Notes under the pieces: generated by a model | Seen by the model: the letters and a program-made list of their open reading frames with translations, nothing else | Database searches by the model: none | What the model was told of the DNA's origin: nothing | Made by a program: the position numbers and the translations under genes | Assembly (NCBI GenBank): GCA_034933305.1 | Contig: JAYFNU010000006.1 | Location: forward strand, 62,001 to 126,000 | Source: JAYFNU01 sp034933305 | GTDB lineage: Bacteria > Bacillota > Clostridia > Oscillospirales > Ruminococcaceae | DNA: 64,000 nucleotides | Reading direction: 5' to 3' | Part shown: in pieces, positions 24,636-32,618 of the stretch | Numbering within the stretch: position 1 is the stretch's first letter | Layout of the letters: each line of letters starts with the position of its first letter

Positions 24636-25112
24636 ATGGGTCCGATCATGCAGACCAATGCGGAGCTCGTTCTGCTCAACAGGACGTACGCGAGCGATCA
24701 GGACGCCATCGACGAGCTCGCGAATCTCGCGCTCAAGCAGGGGTTCGTCGATGAGAGCTTCATCACAGCCATCAAAAAGCGCGAGGTAGATTACCCGACG
24801 GGGCTCGATATGCCCGTCCCGCTCGCCATCCCCCACATCGAGGATGGCTGCAAGACCCCGTTCGTGAGCGTGGCGACGCTCAGGGAGCCGGTCAACTTCA
24901 AGTCGATGGACCAGTCGGGGGACGACGTCAAAGTGCGCGTCGTGTTCCTGTTCGGTATCATCAACCCGAAGGACCAGCTCGCCATCCTCCGGAAATTTGC
25001 GGCTACGTTTGCCGACCCGGACGCCCTCAACGGGCTGCTCGCGAAGCAGACGCCGGAGGAGTTTCTCAAAGGACTCGATGCGATCATGGAAGGTTTCCTC
25101 GTCATCAACTGA
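24636..25112 (+). CDS. PTS IIA component, fructose/galactitol type
   Basis: A 158-residue IIA protein of the fructose-mannitol/galactitol superfamily. The phosphorylated histidine is in LAIPHIED near residue 68. It passes phosphate from HPr to the IIB protein encoded next. ATG 24636 follows GGAGGG at 8 bases; a second in-frame ATG five codons on is less well placed. Components IIA, IIB and IIC are separate genes in order, as in galactitol (gatABC) systems. Closest match is the galactitol IIA branch, but the sugar is not certain. Confidence 0.92.
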   Translation: MGPIMQTNAELVLLNRTYASDQDAIDELANLALKQGFVDESFITAIKKREVDYPTGLDMPVPLAIPHIEDGCKTPFVSVATLREPVNFKSMDQSGDDVKVRVVFLFGIINPKDQLAILRKFAATFADPDALNGLLAKQTPEEFLKGLDAIMEGFLVIN

Positions 25113-25162
25113 GTGGTCGCTTCAGTTGTTCCGGCAAATCTTATGAAAGGAGATAAACTGAA

Positions 25163-25465
25163 ATGGCAAGACCCATCAGAATTTGCGTGTGCTGCGGCGG
25201 CGGTATCTTTACGACCACGGTTGTGACTGAAGAGATCGAAAAGCTCCTGCAGAAGGAGAATGTGCCGTACGATATCAGCCCTCATAAGATCACGGAAATC
25301 CCCTCGCTCACCGGAGCCGACATTATCGTTGCCACAGGGAAGACCCAGGCGAAGAATGCGGAAGGTACCCCGGTCATGATTGGTTTACCCATGTTTACGG
25401 GTGTAGGCAAAGAAGAGTTTTCGAAGGCTCTGCTCGAAAAAATCGAAGAAATTGTAGGGAGGTAA
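25163..25465 (+). CDS. PTS IIB component, galactitol family
   Basis: A 100-residue IIB protein. The phosphocysteine is in the N-terminal P-loop-like CVCCGGGIFTT (probably Cys11, aligning with CGGAVATS of GatB), with an additional Cys on each side of the expected position. The remainder fits the GatB fold (EEIEKLLQKENV, ADIIVATGKTQ). It starts with AAGGAG at good spacing and ends two bases before the IIC start, so the two are translationally coupled. Confidence 0.92.
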   Translation: MARPIRICVCCGGGIFTTTVVTEEIEKLLQKENVPYDISPHKITEIPSLTGADIIVATGKTQAKNAEGTPVMIGLPMFTGVGKEEFSKALLEKIEEIVGR

Positions 25466-25467
25466 TT

Positions 25468-26922
25468 ATGCTTAATTTCCTGACGCAGTTAGGTACCGGG
25501 TTCAAAGCGTTCCTTGATACCTTCGGCGTGACTGTCCTCGTCCCGATCGTGATTTTCCTTCTCAGCCTCGCGATCAAGGTCGAGTTCAAGAAAGCGCTGC
25601 GCGCGGCACTGTACATGGCGGTCGGCCTGACCGCATTCAACCTGATCCTCGGCATCCTGTGGGGACAGCTCAACGGCGTTATGACGCTCATCTCCCAGAA
25701 TGTCGGCAAAACCTTTGACGTTGTTGATATCGGCTGGCCGGCTGCTGCCGCCATCGTGTACAACAACTCCCTCGGCATGATGTATTTCATCATCGGCCTC
25801 GCGTGGAACATCCTTCTGTTCGCGACGAAGGTGACGGATACATTTGAGCCGACCGATATCTGGAACTATTACTACTTCGTGGTGTGGGGCATCCTCGTTC
25901 AGTTTGCGACCGGCAGCCTGTTCCTCGGCATCCTCACCTGCCTGTTCAACAACCTGTTCGTCCTGTTCATCGCCGACGTCCTTGCGCCGTCGCTCCAGGA
26001 GTACTACGGCTACGAAGGCCTGACCTGCACTTGCATCTGCGTCACCAACGTCAGTATTCTCGCGGTGTTGGTCCGCTGGATCATCAAGAAGTGCAAGTTC
26101 AAGGAAGTCCAGCTCGATCCTGAGTCCATCCAGAAGAGACTCGGCCTGCTCGGCGAGCCCGCCATCATCGGCCTTATCATGGGCCTCCTGATGGGCATCG
26201 TCGCCTACTGGCAGGGCCTTGGCGAAGCCAAGACCTGGTCCGGGATCCTCAGCTTCGCGCTGACGCTCGCCGCCATGCTCGTTATCTACCCCGCAGTTTC
26301 CGGTATGTTCGTCAAGGGCCTGATCCCGGTCTCCCAGACGATGAACGCCCGTATCCGCAGTGGTGAGATGAAGAGAAAGATCTTCAACATCGGCATCGAC
26401 CCCGCCGTCTATTTCGGCGAGACCGCGACGCTGACCACCGGTCTGCTCCTCATCCCGATCCTGATCATCACGGCCGTCATCCTGCCGGGCAACCGCTGCA
26501 TCCCGCTCGCTGACATCCCCGCCATGCCGTTCATGGCCATCGGCGCCATCGCGGTCTTCCAGGGCAACATCCTGAACGCCACGATCACCGGTACCATCTG
26601 GTATTCGCTCGTCCATTACATCGCTTCTGACACGGCCGAACTCTTCACGCAGGTCGCCCAGAAGGCGGGTGTCACGCTTGAAGCCGGCCAGACGTTCATC
26701 AACAGCTGGTGCGTTTCCGCCCAGCCGCCGCTCTGGCTGTTCTACAAGTGCTTCTCCGCTGAAGGCGCGCTCAAGTACATCCTGATGGCTGTTCTTGTCG
26801 CCGTCTACGTCGTCTGCCTGCTTGCGTTCAAGAAGAACCGCAAGAAATGGTTCATGGCGTTTGGCGCCTCGGAAGAATTCGTCGACCAGTATCTCGCGAT
26901 GAACGAAGCCGCTGCAAAATAA
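25468..26922 (+). CDS. PTS IIC component, galactitol family (GatC-like)
   Basis: A 484-residue integral membrane permease with about a dozen hydrophobic segments. It shows the galactitol IIC features: VVDIGWPAAAAIVYNNSLG near residue 90, a conserved middle block LGEPAIIGLIMG and the C-terminal ISSWCVSAQPPLW-like segment (here INSWCVSAQPP). It binds the sugar or polyol at the membrane and, with IIA and IIB, imports it as a phosphate ester. The ribosome site GGGAGG overlaps the IIB end. Family members also carry arabitol, galactonate-like and unknown substrates. Confidence 0.92.
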   Translation: MLNFLTQLGTGFKAFLDTFGVTVLVPIVIFLLSLAIKVEFKKALRAALYMAVGLTAFNLILGILWGQLNGVMTLISQNVGKTFDVVDIGWPAAAAIVYNNSLGMMYFIIGLAWNILLFATKVTDTFEPTDIWNYYYFVVWGILVQFATGSLFLGILTCLFNNLFVLFIADVLAPSLQEYYGYEGLTCTCICVTNVSILAVLVRWIIKKCKFKEVQLDPESIQKRLGLLGEPAIIGLIMGLLMGIVAYWQGLGEAKTWSGILSFALTLAAMLVIYPAVSGMFVKGLIPVSQTMNARIRSGEMKRKIFNIGIDPAVYFGETATLTTGLLLIPILIITAVILPGNRCIPLADIPAMPFMAIGAIAVFQGNILNATITGTIWYSLVHYIASDTAELFTQVAQKAGVTLEAGQTFINSWCVSAQPPLWLFYKCFSAEGALKYILMAVLVAVYVVCLLAFKKNRKKWFMAFGASEEFVDQYLAMNEAAAK

Positions 26923-27005
26923 ATAAAATTCATTCGGGCAAAACTTCGAAAAACGCCTATCGTGACAATTCCATACAGCGCGCCCGCCGGTAACGGCGGT
27001 TGAGT

Positions 27006-27040
27006 GTCGGGGAGGGGGGCAATCCCCGTCCCCGACTTTA
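27006..27040 (+). terminator. Possible attenuator between PTS IIC and regulator genes
   Basis: GTCGGGGA / TCCCCGAC stem with an inner GGGG / CCCC pair, followed by a short TTTAAA. It is weak, so partial read-through is expected. Confidence 0.5.
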
Positions 27041-27105
27041 AACAGAAGATGATCCCCGTTTCCGGGGCTGTCATACAACGCAAAAACAGAAGGAGAAGAA
27101 GAAAA

Positions 27106-27798
27106 ATGAACAGAATCGCAGTCAAGATGTACGATTCTATCCGCAAGGGCGAATACAAGGAGAACGACCTGTTTCCCGACGTCGCCGCGCTCGTAAAGAA
27201 ATACGGCGGCAGCGAGGACGACGTCCGCGCCGGCATCGGCGACCTCATCTATGAAGGCGCGCTCGAGCGCGTCCCCGGCCATGCGGATCAGGTCCGCGTG
27301 CGCAAGCAGTCCCTCTGGGGCCTTGTGACGGGCAACCACAGCTTCACGGGCGAAGCGAAAAAGCGCGGCCAGAAGCCGGGCAACAAGATCCTGACCTTTG
27401 AGAAGCGCCCGGCGTGGCCGCAGGTCGCGAAGCGCCTGCAGCTCGAAGAGGGCGACGAAGTCAACGTCATGGAGCGCCTGCTGTTCGCGGACGACCACGT
27501 CGTCGGCCTCGAATTCTCCTATATGCCCACGAAGTTCTATCCCGGCGTGACCCGCGAGATGTTCGAGGGCGGCAAGTCCACCTTCGCCGTCATGGAGAAG
27601 TTCGGCCACATCTCCGCCAAGGCCGTGGACGAGCTCGCCGTCGCGACGCTCGAGCCGCGCGAGGCCGCGCTGTTCGGCATGGACGCCGGCGTGCCGGTGC
27701 TCATCCGCTTCCGCGTGACGCTCAATCCGGAAGGCGTGCCGATCAAGGGCTCCCGCGCCATCTATCTCTTCAGCCCGGGCTACACGCTCGACATCTGA
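27106..27798 (+). CDS. UTRA-domain transcriptional regulator (GntR/HutC-like)
   Basis: A 230-residue regulator. Residues 1-66 resemble a GntR winged helix (MYDSIRKGEY, DLIYEGALERVPGH), and residues about 88-230 form a UTRA ligand-binding domain (EVNVMERLLFADDHVVGLEFSYMPTKFYPG). The recognition helix, usually VSRxTVRxAL, reads GGSEDDVRAGI and is acidic, so DNA binding may be unusual. ATG 27106 follows AGGAGAAG; the frame to 27004 covers a GC hairpin and is not used. It likely senses a sugar phosphate and controls the PTS operon. Confidence 0.85.
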   Translation: MNRIAVKMYDSIRKGEYKENDLFPDVAALVKKYGGSEDDVRAGIGDLIYEGALERVPGHADQVRVRKQSLWGLVTGNHSFTGEAKKRGQKPGNKILTFEKRPAWPQVAKRLQLEEGDEVNVMERLLFADDHVVGLEFSYMPTKFYPGVTREMFEGGKSTFAVMEKFGHISAKAVDELAVATLEPREAALFGMDAGVPVLIRFRVTLNPEGVPIKGSRAIYLFSPGYTLDI

Positions 27799-27814
27799 AA
27801 GGCGCAATGATAGA

Positions 27815-28084
27815 ATGTATCAGAAGAATGTAACGATCCAGAACGAGACCGGGCTGCACGCGCGCCCGGCGTCCGATTTCGTCAAACGCGCCGCGAAATA
27901 CACCTCGAAGATCACGATCCAGCGCGCGGACGAAGCGGAAAAATACAACGCGAAGTCCATCATCATGCTGCTGTCGCTCGGCCTGAGCAAGGGCGAGCAG
28001 GCGAAGATCAGCGCCGAGGGCGAGGACGAGCAGGCCGCCGTGGACGACCTCGTCAATCTCGTGGCCAACGAACTGAAGGACTGA
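27815..28084 (+). CDS. HPr-family phosphocarrier
   Basis: An 89-residue HPr protein. The phosphorylated His15 is in ETGLHARPAS and the regulatory serine in NAKSIIMLLSLG (Ser48, two positions later than usual). It transfers phosphate from enzyme I to PTS IIA. It begins 16 bases after the regulator gene and is followed by a terminator, closing the first part of the operon. No ptsI gene is nearby, so it probably shares a general enzyme I. It may be a dedicated carrier rather than the housekeeping HPr. Confidence 0.93.
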   Translation: MYQKNVTIQNETGLHARPASDFVKRAAKYTSKITIQRADEAEKYNAKSIIMLLSLGLSKGEQAKISAEGEDEQAAVDDLVNLVANELKD

Positions 28085-28093
28085 GTACAAAGA

Positions 28094-28129
28094 AGGTCAA
28101 GGCCGGCGCAGCCGGCCCTGACCTCTTTT
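28094..28129 (+). terminator. Intrinsic terminator after HPr gene
   Basis: GGTCAAGGCCGGC / GCCGGCCCTGACC stem followed by TCTTTT. Confidence 0.85.
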
Positions 28130-28147
28130 GAGAAAGCGGGGGTTACA

Positions 28148-29359
28148 ATGGAAGACAAGCTTCTGACAAGAGCAGAAAAATATGCGAAGCATTTCGAGCA
28201 GACGAGCGGCCTGTCGGCCAGCGTGCTGTCGATCCGCGGAAAATGCTTTTATTCCGACCCGCCCTCCTTCTGCGTCAACAAATGTCCGGCCTACAAGCGG
28301 GGGAACTGCGACTTTCTGCAGATCCACCTGCGCAACTGCCTTGAAGCGGAGCAGTGGGACGGCCGCTACACCTATTATTGCCCGGCGGACCTCATGTTCA
28401 TGTCCGCCCACAACGTGAGCAGCACGGGCATCCCCGTGGGCGTCGTCACGGGGCCCATCATCCTCGACGAAATGGATCGCAGCAACCTGCTGGGCGGCGA
28501 CGAGGAACTGCAGAAGGTGCTCGGCGACGTCGCGACGATGTCGACCTCGCGCGCCTACCATGTCGGCGAAACGCTCGCCGCGCTGCTGACGTGCTGCGGC
28601 ATCCGCGACCGCGGCTTCTCCCCGACGGAGAACCGCTGGGACCTCATCAACAAGATGTTCGAGTTCGCGACCGCCGGCGACAGCAATCTCAAGACCGGCT
28701 ATCCCATCGAGCTGGAGCGCCGGCTGCAGTATGTCATCCAGGAGGGCGACAAGGACGGCGCGCTGCAGCAGATCAACATCCTCATCAGCTACATCTATCT
28801 GTCCTCGTCCGGCAATCTCGAGAGCATCAAGTCGCGCATGATCGAGCTGCTGACGCTCGTGTCGCGCGCGGCCATCGACGGCGGCGCCGAGGCGAACGCC
28901 ATCTTCCTGCTCAACGAGAAGTATTTCCGGGAGATGCAGGAATGCACGAAGGTCGACGACCTGGGCGTGTGGCTCGCCGTGGCGGTGCAGACCTACGCGT
29001 CGTACGTGCTCGAATTCCCGAGCGCCAAGCATTCCTACGCCGTCTTCAAAGCGATCAACCACATCAAGCAGAACTACGCCCAGAAGATCACCCTCGAGGA
29101 GACCGCGAAGATGGTCTTCCTCAGCAAATCCTATTTTTCCAAACTGTTCGCGGAGGAGACCGGCACGACCTTCTCCAATTACATCATCAACGTGCGCATC
29201 GAAAAGAGCAAACAGCTTCTGCTCGACGGCTCCATCAAGCTCGCGGACGTCGCCTATCTTGTCGGTTTCGTCGATCAGAGTTATTTTACGAAATGCTTCC
29301 GGAAGCAGGTGGGCGTCTCGCCCGGAAAATTCCGGAACAATCACGGCAAGATAGAATAA
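28148..29359 (+). CDS. AraC-family regulator with PocR sensory domain
   Basis: A 403-residue regulator. Residues about 5-165 match the PocR domain: GLSASVLSIRGKCFY followed by the cysteine-rich FCVNKCPAYKRGNCDF, then a VGVVTGPIIL strand. Residues about 300-400 are a double helix-turn-helix of AraC type (LEETAKMVFLSKSYFSKLFAEETGTTF and LADVAYLVGFVDQSYFTKCFRK). PocR domains sense small hydrocarbon-type ligands and control, for example, propanediol and glycerol use. It is the first gene after a terminator, 10 bases before the AraM-type dehydrogenase gene, and probably controls that unit and perhaps the PTS genes. Confidence 0.92.
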   Translation: MEDKLLTRAEKYAKHFEQTSGLSASVLSIRGKCFYSDPPSFCVNKCPAYKRGNCDFLQIHLRNCLEAEQWDGRYTYYCPADLMFMSAHNVSSTGIPVGVVTGPIILDEMDRSNLLGGDEELQKVLGDVATMSTSRAYHVGETLAALLTCCGIRDRGFSPTENRWDLINKMFEFATAGDSNLKTGYPIELERRLQYVIQEGDKDGALQQINILISYIYLSSSGNLESIKSRMIELLTLVSRAAIDGGAEANAIFLLNEKYFREMQECTKVDDLGVWLAVAVQTYASYVLEFPSAKHSYAVFKAINHIKQNYAQKITLEETAKMVFLSKSYFSKLFAEETGTTFSNYIINVRIEKSKQLLLDGSIKLADVAYLVGFVDQSYFTKCFRKQVGVSPGKFRNNHGKIE

Positions 29360-29369
29360 GGAGCGCGGC

Positions 29370-30557
29370 ATGAAAGAAGTAAAGGATATCCTGGGCCGGC
29401 CGTTCGCGTGCGCCTGCGGGCGCACCCACGAGGTCCCCATCGAGGAGATCGGGATCGACCTCGCGAAGATCGACCTGCCGAAGCGCCTCGAGGCGCTGTT
29501 CGGCGGAAAAAAGATACTCGTCGTCTGCGACGCCCACACGAAGGGGCAGATCAACGACCGCCTGTGCGCGTCGCTCGAGAGCGCGGGCTTTGAGATCACG
29601 CGGCAGGAATACGACACCGGCGGCGTGCTGTTCAATACGGAGGCGGTCGTCGGCGCGGCGGTCATCGCGAACGCGCCGAAGCTCGACGGCATCCTCTGCA
29701 TCGGCTCCGGCACCATCACCGACCTCGGGCGCTATGTCGGCAGCCGCACGCACAAGCCCTTCGTGCACGTCATGACGGCGCCGTCGATGGACGGCTACGC
29801 GTCGGACGTCGCGGGCCTCGTCGTCGGCGGACAGAAAAAGATATACAAGGACTGCGAATTCCCGAAGGCGGTGTACGGCGATCTCGACGTGCTGTGCGCC
29901 GCGCCCGCGGATATGATCAAATCCGGCTTCGGCGACATGCTCGGCAAGCGCACGGCGCTCGCCGACTGGGTGCTCTCGCGCGAACTGACGGGCGAATATT
30001 TCTGCGCCTACACGGCGGCGCTCATCGAGCAGGCCTCCAAAGCCTGCATCGACTGCCTCGACGGCATCGTCGCGCGCGAGCGCACGGCCATCGGCACGCT
30101 GACGAACGCGCTGTGCGACGCGGGCGTCGCGATGGCGCTCGCGCAGGACACGCGCCCGGCGTCGGGCAGCGAGCATATCTTTTCCCATTATCTCGTCGAG
30201 GCGGCCATCGACGAAAAGCGGGCGTATATCCCGTCGCACGGCGAGACGGTGGGCTTTGGCTCGCTGGTGTCGGCCCTGCTGTACGAGTACCTGCTCGCGG
30301 CGGCGCCGCGGGACATCGCGGGCTTCCGCGGGGAGATGGCGGCCTATCTGTACGCGCCGGGCGACGTCGCGCGCATGCTCGACGTGAGCGGCATCGGGTC
30401 GCGCGTCGGCGGCTTCCTGCCCTCGAAGGACGCGCTCGCCGCGATGATCCGCTCTTGCGCTTCGCCGAAAAAGCGCTATACTATTATCAGATACCTGAAC
30501 GACAGGGGACTGCTGGACGATGCGGTCGCTTACGTCGCGAAGAATATGCAGCAATAA
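29370..30557 (+). CDS. sn-glycerol-1-phosphate dehydrogenase family protein (AraM/EgsA-like)
   Basis: A 395-residue NAD(P)-dependent dehydrogenase of the AraM/EgsA group in the iron-containing/dehydroquinate-synthase superfamily. Motifs are GSGTITDLGRYV near residue 112, TAPSMDGYASD near 131, GFGDMLGKRTAL near 190, and the metal ligands in SGSEHIFSH near 268 and SHGETVGFG near 291. In Bacillus AraM makes glycerol 1-phosphate and lies in the arabinose operon. Here it follows the PocR-AraC gene by 10 bases. It may reduce a triose or other keto-sugar phosphate made by the pathway. Confidence 0.92.
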   Translation: MKEVKDILGRPFACACGRTHEVPIEEIGIDLAKIDLPKRLEALFGGKKILVVCDAHTKGQINDRLCASLESAGFEITRQEYDTGGVLFNTEAVVGAAVIANAPKLDGILCIGSGTITDLGRYVGSRTHKPFVHVMTAPSMDGYASDVAGLVVGGQKKIYKDCEFPKAVYGDLDVLCAAPADMIKSGFGDMLGKRTALADWVLSRELTGEYFCAYTAALIEQASKACIDCLDGIVARERTAIGTLTNALCDAGVAMALAQDTRPASGSEHIFSHYLVEAAIDEKRAYIPSHGETVGFGSLVSALLYEYLLAAAPRDIAGFRGEMAAYLYAPGDVARMLDVSGIGSRVGGFLPSKDALAAMIRSCASPKKRYTIIRYLNDRGLLDDAVAYVAKNMQQ

Positions 30558-30567
30558 GGAGAACGAC

Positions 30568-30846
30568 ATGAGCAAAGAGATACAGGTCCAGCTGATCACC
30601 CTCGCGGTGCTGCTCCTGCTGATCATCTTCATGGTCATCGTGCCGTCGGTCCGCGGCAGGATCAAGCGCAAAAAGATGCTGGAGGAGCTCGCGCCCGGCG
30701 ATACGATTTTCACCGATGCCGGCGTGAAGGGGAAGGTCACCGAGCTGCTCGAGGACACGGTCATCGTGGAGATCGGCACGGCAAAGACGCGGCTGGAGAT
30801 CGCCAAATGGGGCATCCGGAACGTCATGCAGAAAGCGAAGAACTGA
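30568..30846 (+). CDS. yajC: YajC-family protein (second copy)
   Basis: A 92-residue protein with an N-terminal membrane segment (LITLAVLLLLIIFMVIVPSV), a basic junction (RGRIKRKKM) and a small domain APGDTIFTDAGVKGKVTELL, the usual YajC shape. ATG 30568 follows AAGGAGAAC, 10 bases after the AraM-type gene. The canonical RPQRKK junction seen in the other copy (18900) is replaced by RGRIKRKK, so this may be the divergent paralogue. Its place inside a carbohydrate operon is unexplained. Confidence 0.8.
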   Translation: MSKEIQVQLITLAVLLLLIIFMVIVPSVRGRIKRKKMLEELAPGDTIFTDAGVKGKVTELLEDTVIVEIGTAKTRLEIAKWGIRNVMQKAKN

Positions 30847-30851
30847 AAAAA

Positions 30852-30884
30852 GCAAGCTGCCCGCCGACGGTGGGCAGCTTGTTG
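30852..30884 (+). terminator. Terminator-like hairpin
   Basis: CAAGCTGCCC / GGGCAGCTTG stem followed by TTGTTGTGT, between the YajC and sugar kinase genes; T-run is short. Confidence 0.65.
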
Positions 30885-30913
30885 TGTAGTATACGCAACG
30901 GAGGGAAAACAGC

Positions 30914-31861
30914 ATGATCATCACCGTAACGCTCAATCCGGCGCTCGACAAATCGGTCGTGATCGAAAATTTCGGGACGGACAAGGTCAACCGCATCACC
31001 GACATGCGCTTCGACGCCGGCGGCAAGGGCATCAACGTGTCGAAGGTCGTCCATACGCTCGGCGGGGACACGCTCGCGCTGGGGGTGCTCGGGGGCACGA
31101 TCGGCGAATATATCATGAGCAGCCTCAACCGGATGCAGATTCCGCACGATTTCGTCCACGTCCAGTCCGAGACGCGCACCAACCTCAAGATCTACGATCC
31201 GGCGTCGCAGGTCTATACGGACATCAACGAGCCGGGCTTCGCCCTGCCGGACGTGCGCCTGACGGAGATCGAGACGAAACTGTTCTATTACGCGAAGAAG
31301 GGCGATTACGTCGTCTTTGCGGGCGGCGCGCCCATCGGCGTGCCCGACAGCACCGTCGCCAACTGGACGCGGCGGCTCAACGAGCTCGGCGCGCGGGTGG
31401 TCGCCGACCTCGACGGCGAGCTGCTGCGGCAGGAGACGGCCGCGCGGCCCTTCCTCATCAAGCCGAACCTTGCGGAGTTCCAGCGGCTGTGCCGCCTCGC
31501 GGACACGACGCTGCCCTCGCTCACGGCGGCGGCCCGGCGGCTCGTCTCGCGCGGTGTGCGCAACGTGGTCGTATCGCTCGGCCCGCAGGGCGCGCTGTTC
31601 GTCAACGGCAAGCAGGCGGTCTTTGCGAAGGCGCCGCTGCAGAAGGCGAAGAGCACCGTCGGCGCGGGCGACGCGATGACGGCGGCGCTCGTCTACGCCC
31701 TCAACCGCAACCAGTCGTGGCGCGACGCCATCGTGCTCTCGATGGCGACGGCGACGGCGAAAGTCACCTGCGCGGGGAATACGCCCCCGCCGGTCGAAAA
31801 GATCAACAGCTTCCGATCGCAGATCGCGGTCACGGAGCTCTCCCAGCCGGAGGCGCAATGA
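30914..31861 (+). CDS. 1-phosphofructokinase / tagatose-6-phosphate kinase (PfkB, FruK/LacC type)
   Basis: A 315-residue PfkB-family kinase that adds a second phosphate to a ketohexose phosphate. N-terminal TVTLNPALDKS and GGKGINVSKV belong to the FruK/LacC/PfkB-1 branch; the catalytic base is in STVGAGDAMTA near residue 255. With PTS uptake and an alditol-phosphate dehydrogenase upstream, a tagatose-6-phosphate or fructose-1-phosphate kinase role would fit. GGAGG lies ahead of ATG 30914. The SIMPL gene overlaps its stop (ATGATGA). The exact substrate cannot be told. Confidence 0.9.
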   Translation: MIITVTLNPALDKSVVIENFGTDKVNRITDMRFDAGGKGINVSKVVHTLGGDTLALGVLGGTIGEYIMSSLNRMQIPHDFVHVQSETRTNLKIYDPASQVYTDINEPGFALPDVRLTEIETKLFYYAKKGDYVVFAGGAPIGVPDSTVANWTRRLNELGARVVADLDGELLRQETAARPFLIKPNLAEFQRLCRLADTTLPSLTAAARRLVSRGVRNVVVSLGPQGALFVNGKQAVFAKAPLQKAKSTVGAGDAMTAALVYALNRNQSWRDAIVLSMATATAKVTCAGNTPPPVEKINSFRSQIAVTELSQPEAQ

Positions 31862-32511
31862 TGGAACGCACGATCACGGTGCGCGGCACGGCCGCCGCAT
31901 CGGTAAAACCGGACCTCGCGGAGCTGTCGCTGTATCTCGAAAGCGAGGCGCGCACCTATGAGGCGGCGTCGGAGAAGGCGGCGCAGGATGAAAAGCTGCT
32001 GCGGCAGGCGGCTGCGGACGCGGGGCTCGACGCCGACGCGCTGCGCACCGAGAGCTACAACGTGTCCGTGCACAGCGAGCAGCGGCGCGCCGCCGACGGC
32101 ACGACCCGCAGCGTGTTTGTCGGCTATGTCTGTTCCCATGCGCTGGTGCTGAAGTTCGGGCTCGGCGACGGGTGTCTGCAGCGGGTCCTCGACGCGCTCG
32201 CGTCGTGCAAGGCGAAGCCCCGCTTCGATATCGCCTTCACCGCCGCCGACGAACAGACGGCGGGTCTGCAGCTGCTCGCGGCGGCCTGCGCCGACGCGAA
32301 GCGCCGCGCGCAGACGCTCGCTTCCGCCTCGGACGCAAAGCTCGGCCAGCTGCTGCACATCGAGTACGACGGCGGCGCGCCCGTCTTCCGGTCGATGTCG
32401 CGCATGAACGCCGACGGCGCCGTCCTGATGGCGCGCGCGGCGGCGCCCAAGCTGTCGCCGCAGGACATCAGCCTGGAGGACGGCGCGCTGTTCACCTGGG
32501 CGCTCGAGTGA
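31858..32511 (+). CDS. SIMPL-domain (DUF541) protein
   Basis: A 217-residue protein of the SIMPL/DUF541 family: ITVRGTAAASVKPDLAELSLYLES at the N-terminus, a heptad-like helical middle (KAAQDEKLLRQAAADAGLDADAL) and VGYVCSHALVLKF. There is no clear signal peptide, unlike many periplasmic or lipidated members, so it is probably cytosolic. Two adjacent in-frame ATGs (31858 and 31861) overlap the kinase stop, so it is translationally coupled. The family's function is poorly defined (oxidative stress or envelope links have been proposed). Confidence 0.85.
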   Translation: MMERTITVRGTAAASVKPDLAELSLYLESEARTYEAASEKAAQDEKLLRQAAADAGLDADALRTESYNVSVHSEQRRAADGTTRSVFVGYVCSHALVLKFGLGDGCLQRVLDALASCKAKPRFDIAFTAADEQTAGLQLLAAACADAKRRAQTLASASDAKLGQLLHIEYDGGAPVFRSMSRMNADGAVLMARAAAPKLSPQDISLEDGALFTWALE

Positions 32512-32553
32512 TCCGGCGAAAGCGCCGGCCGCGCGCGAAGAGAATAAAAAGAG

Positions 32554-32592
32554 GCCCGTCCGCCTGCAGACCGCAGGCGGACGGGCTTTTTT
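32554..32592 (+). terminator. Intrinsic terminator
   Basis: GCCCGTCCGCCTGC / GCAGGCGGACGGGC 14-bp stem followed by six T, after the SIMPL gene. Confidence 0.92.
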
Positions 32593-32618
32593 GAACGCGC
32601 AGGGCGGCGTCTTCGCCG

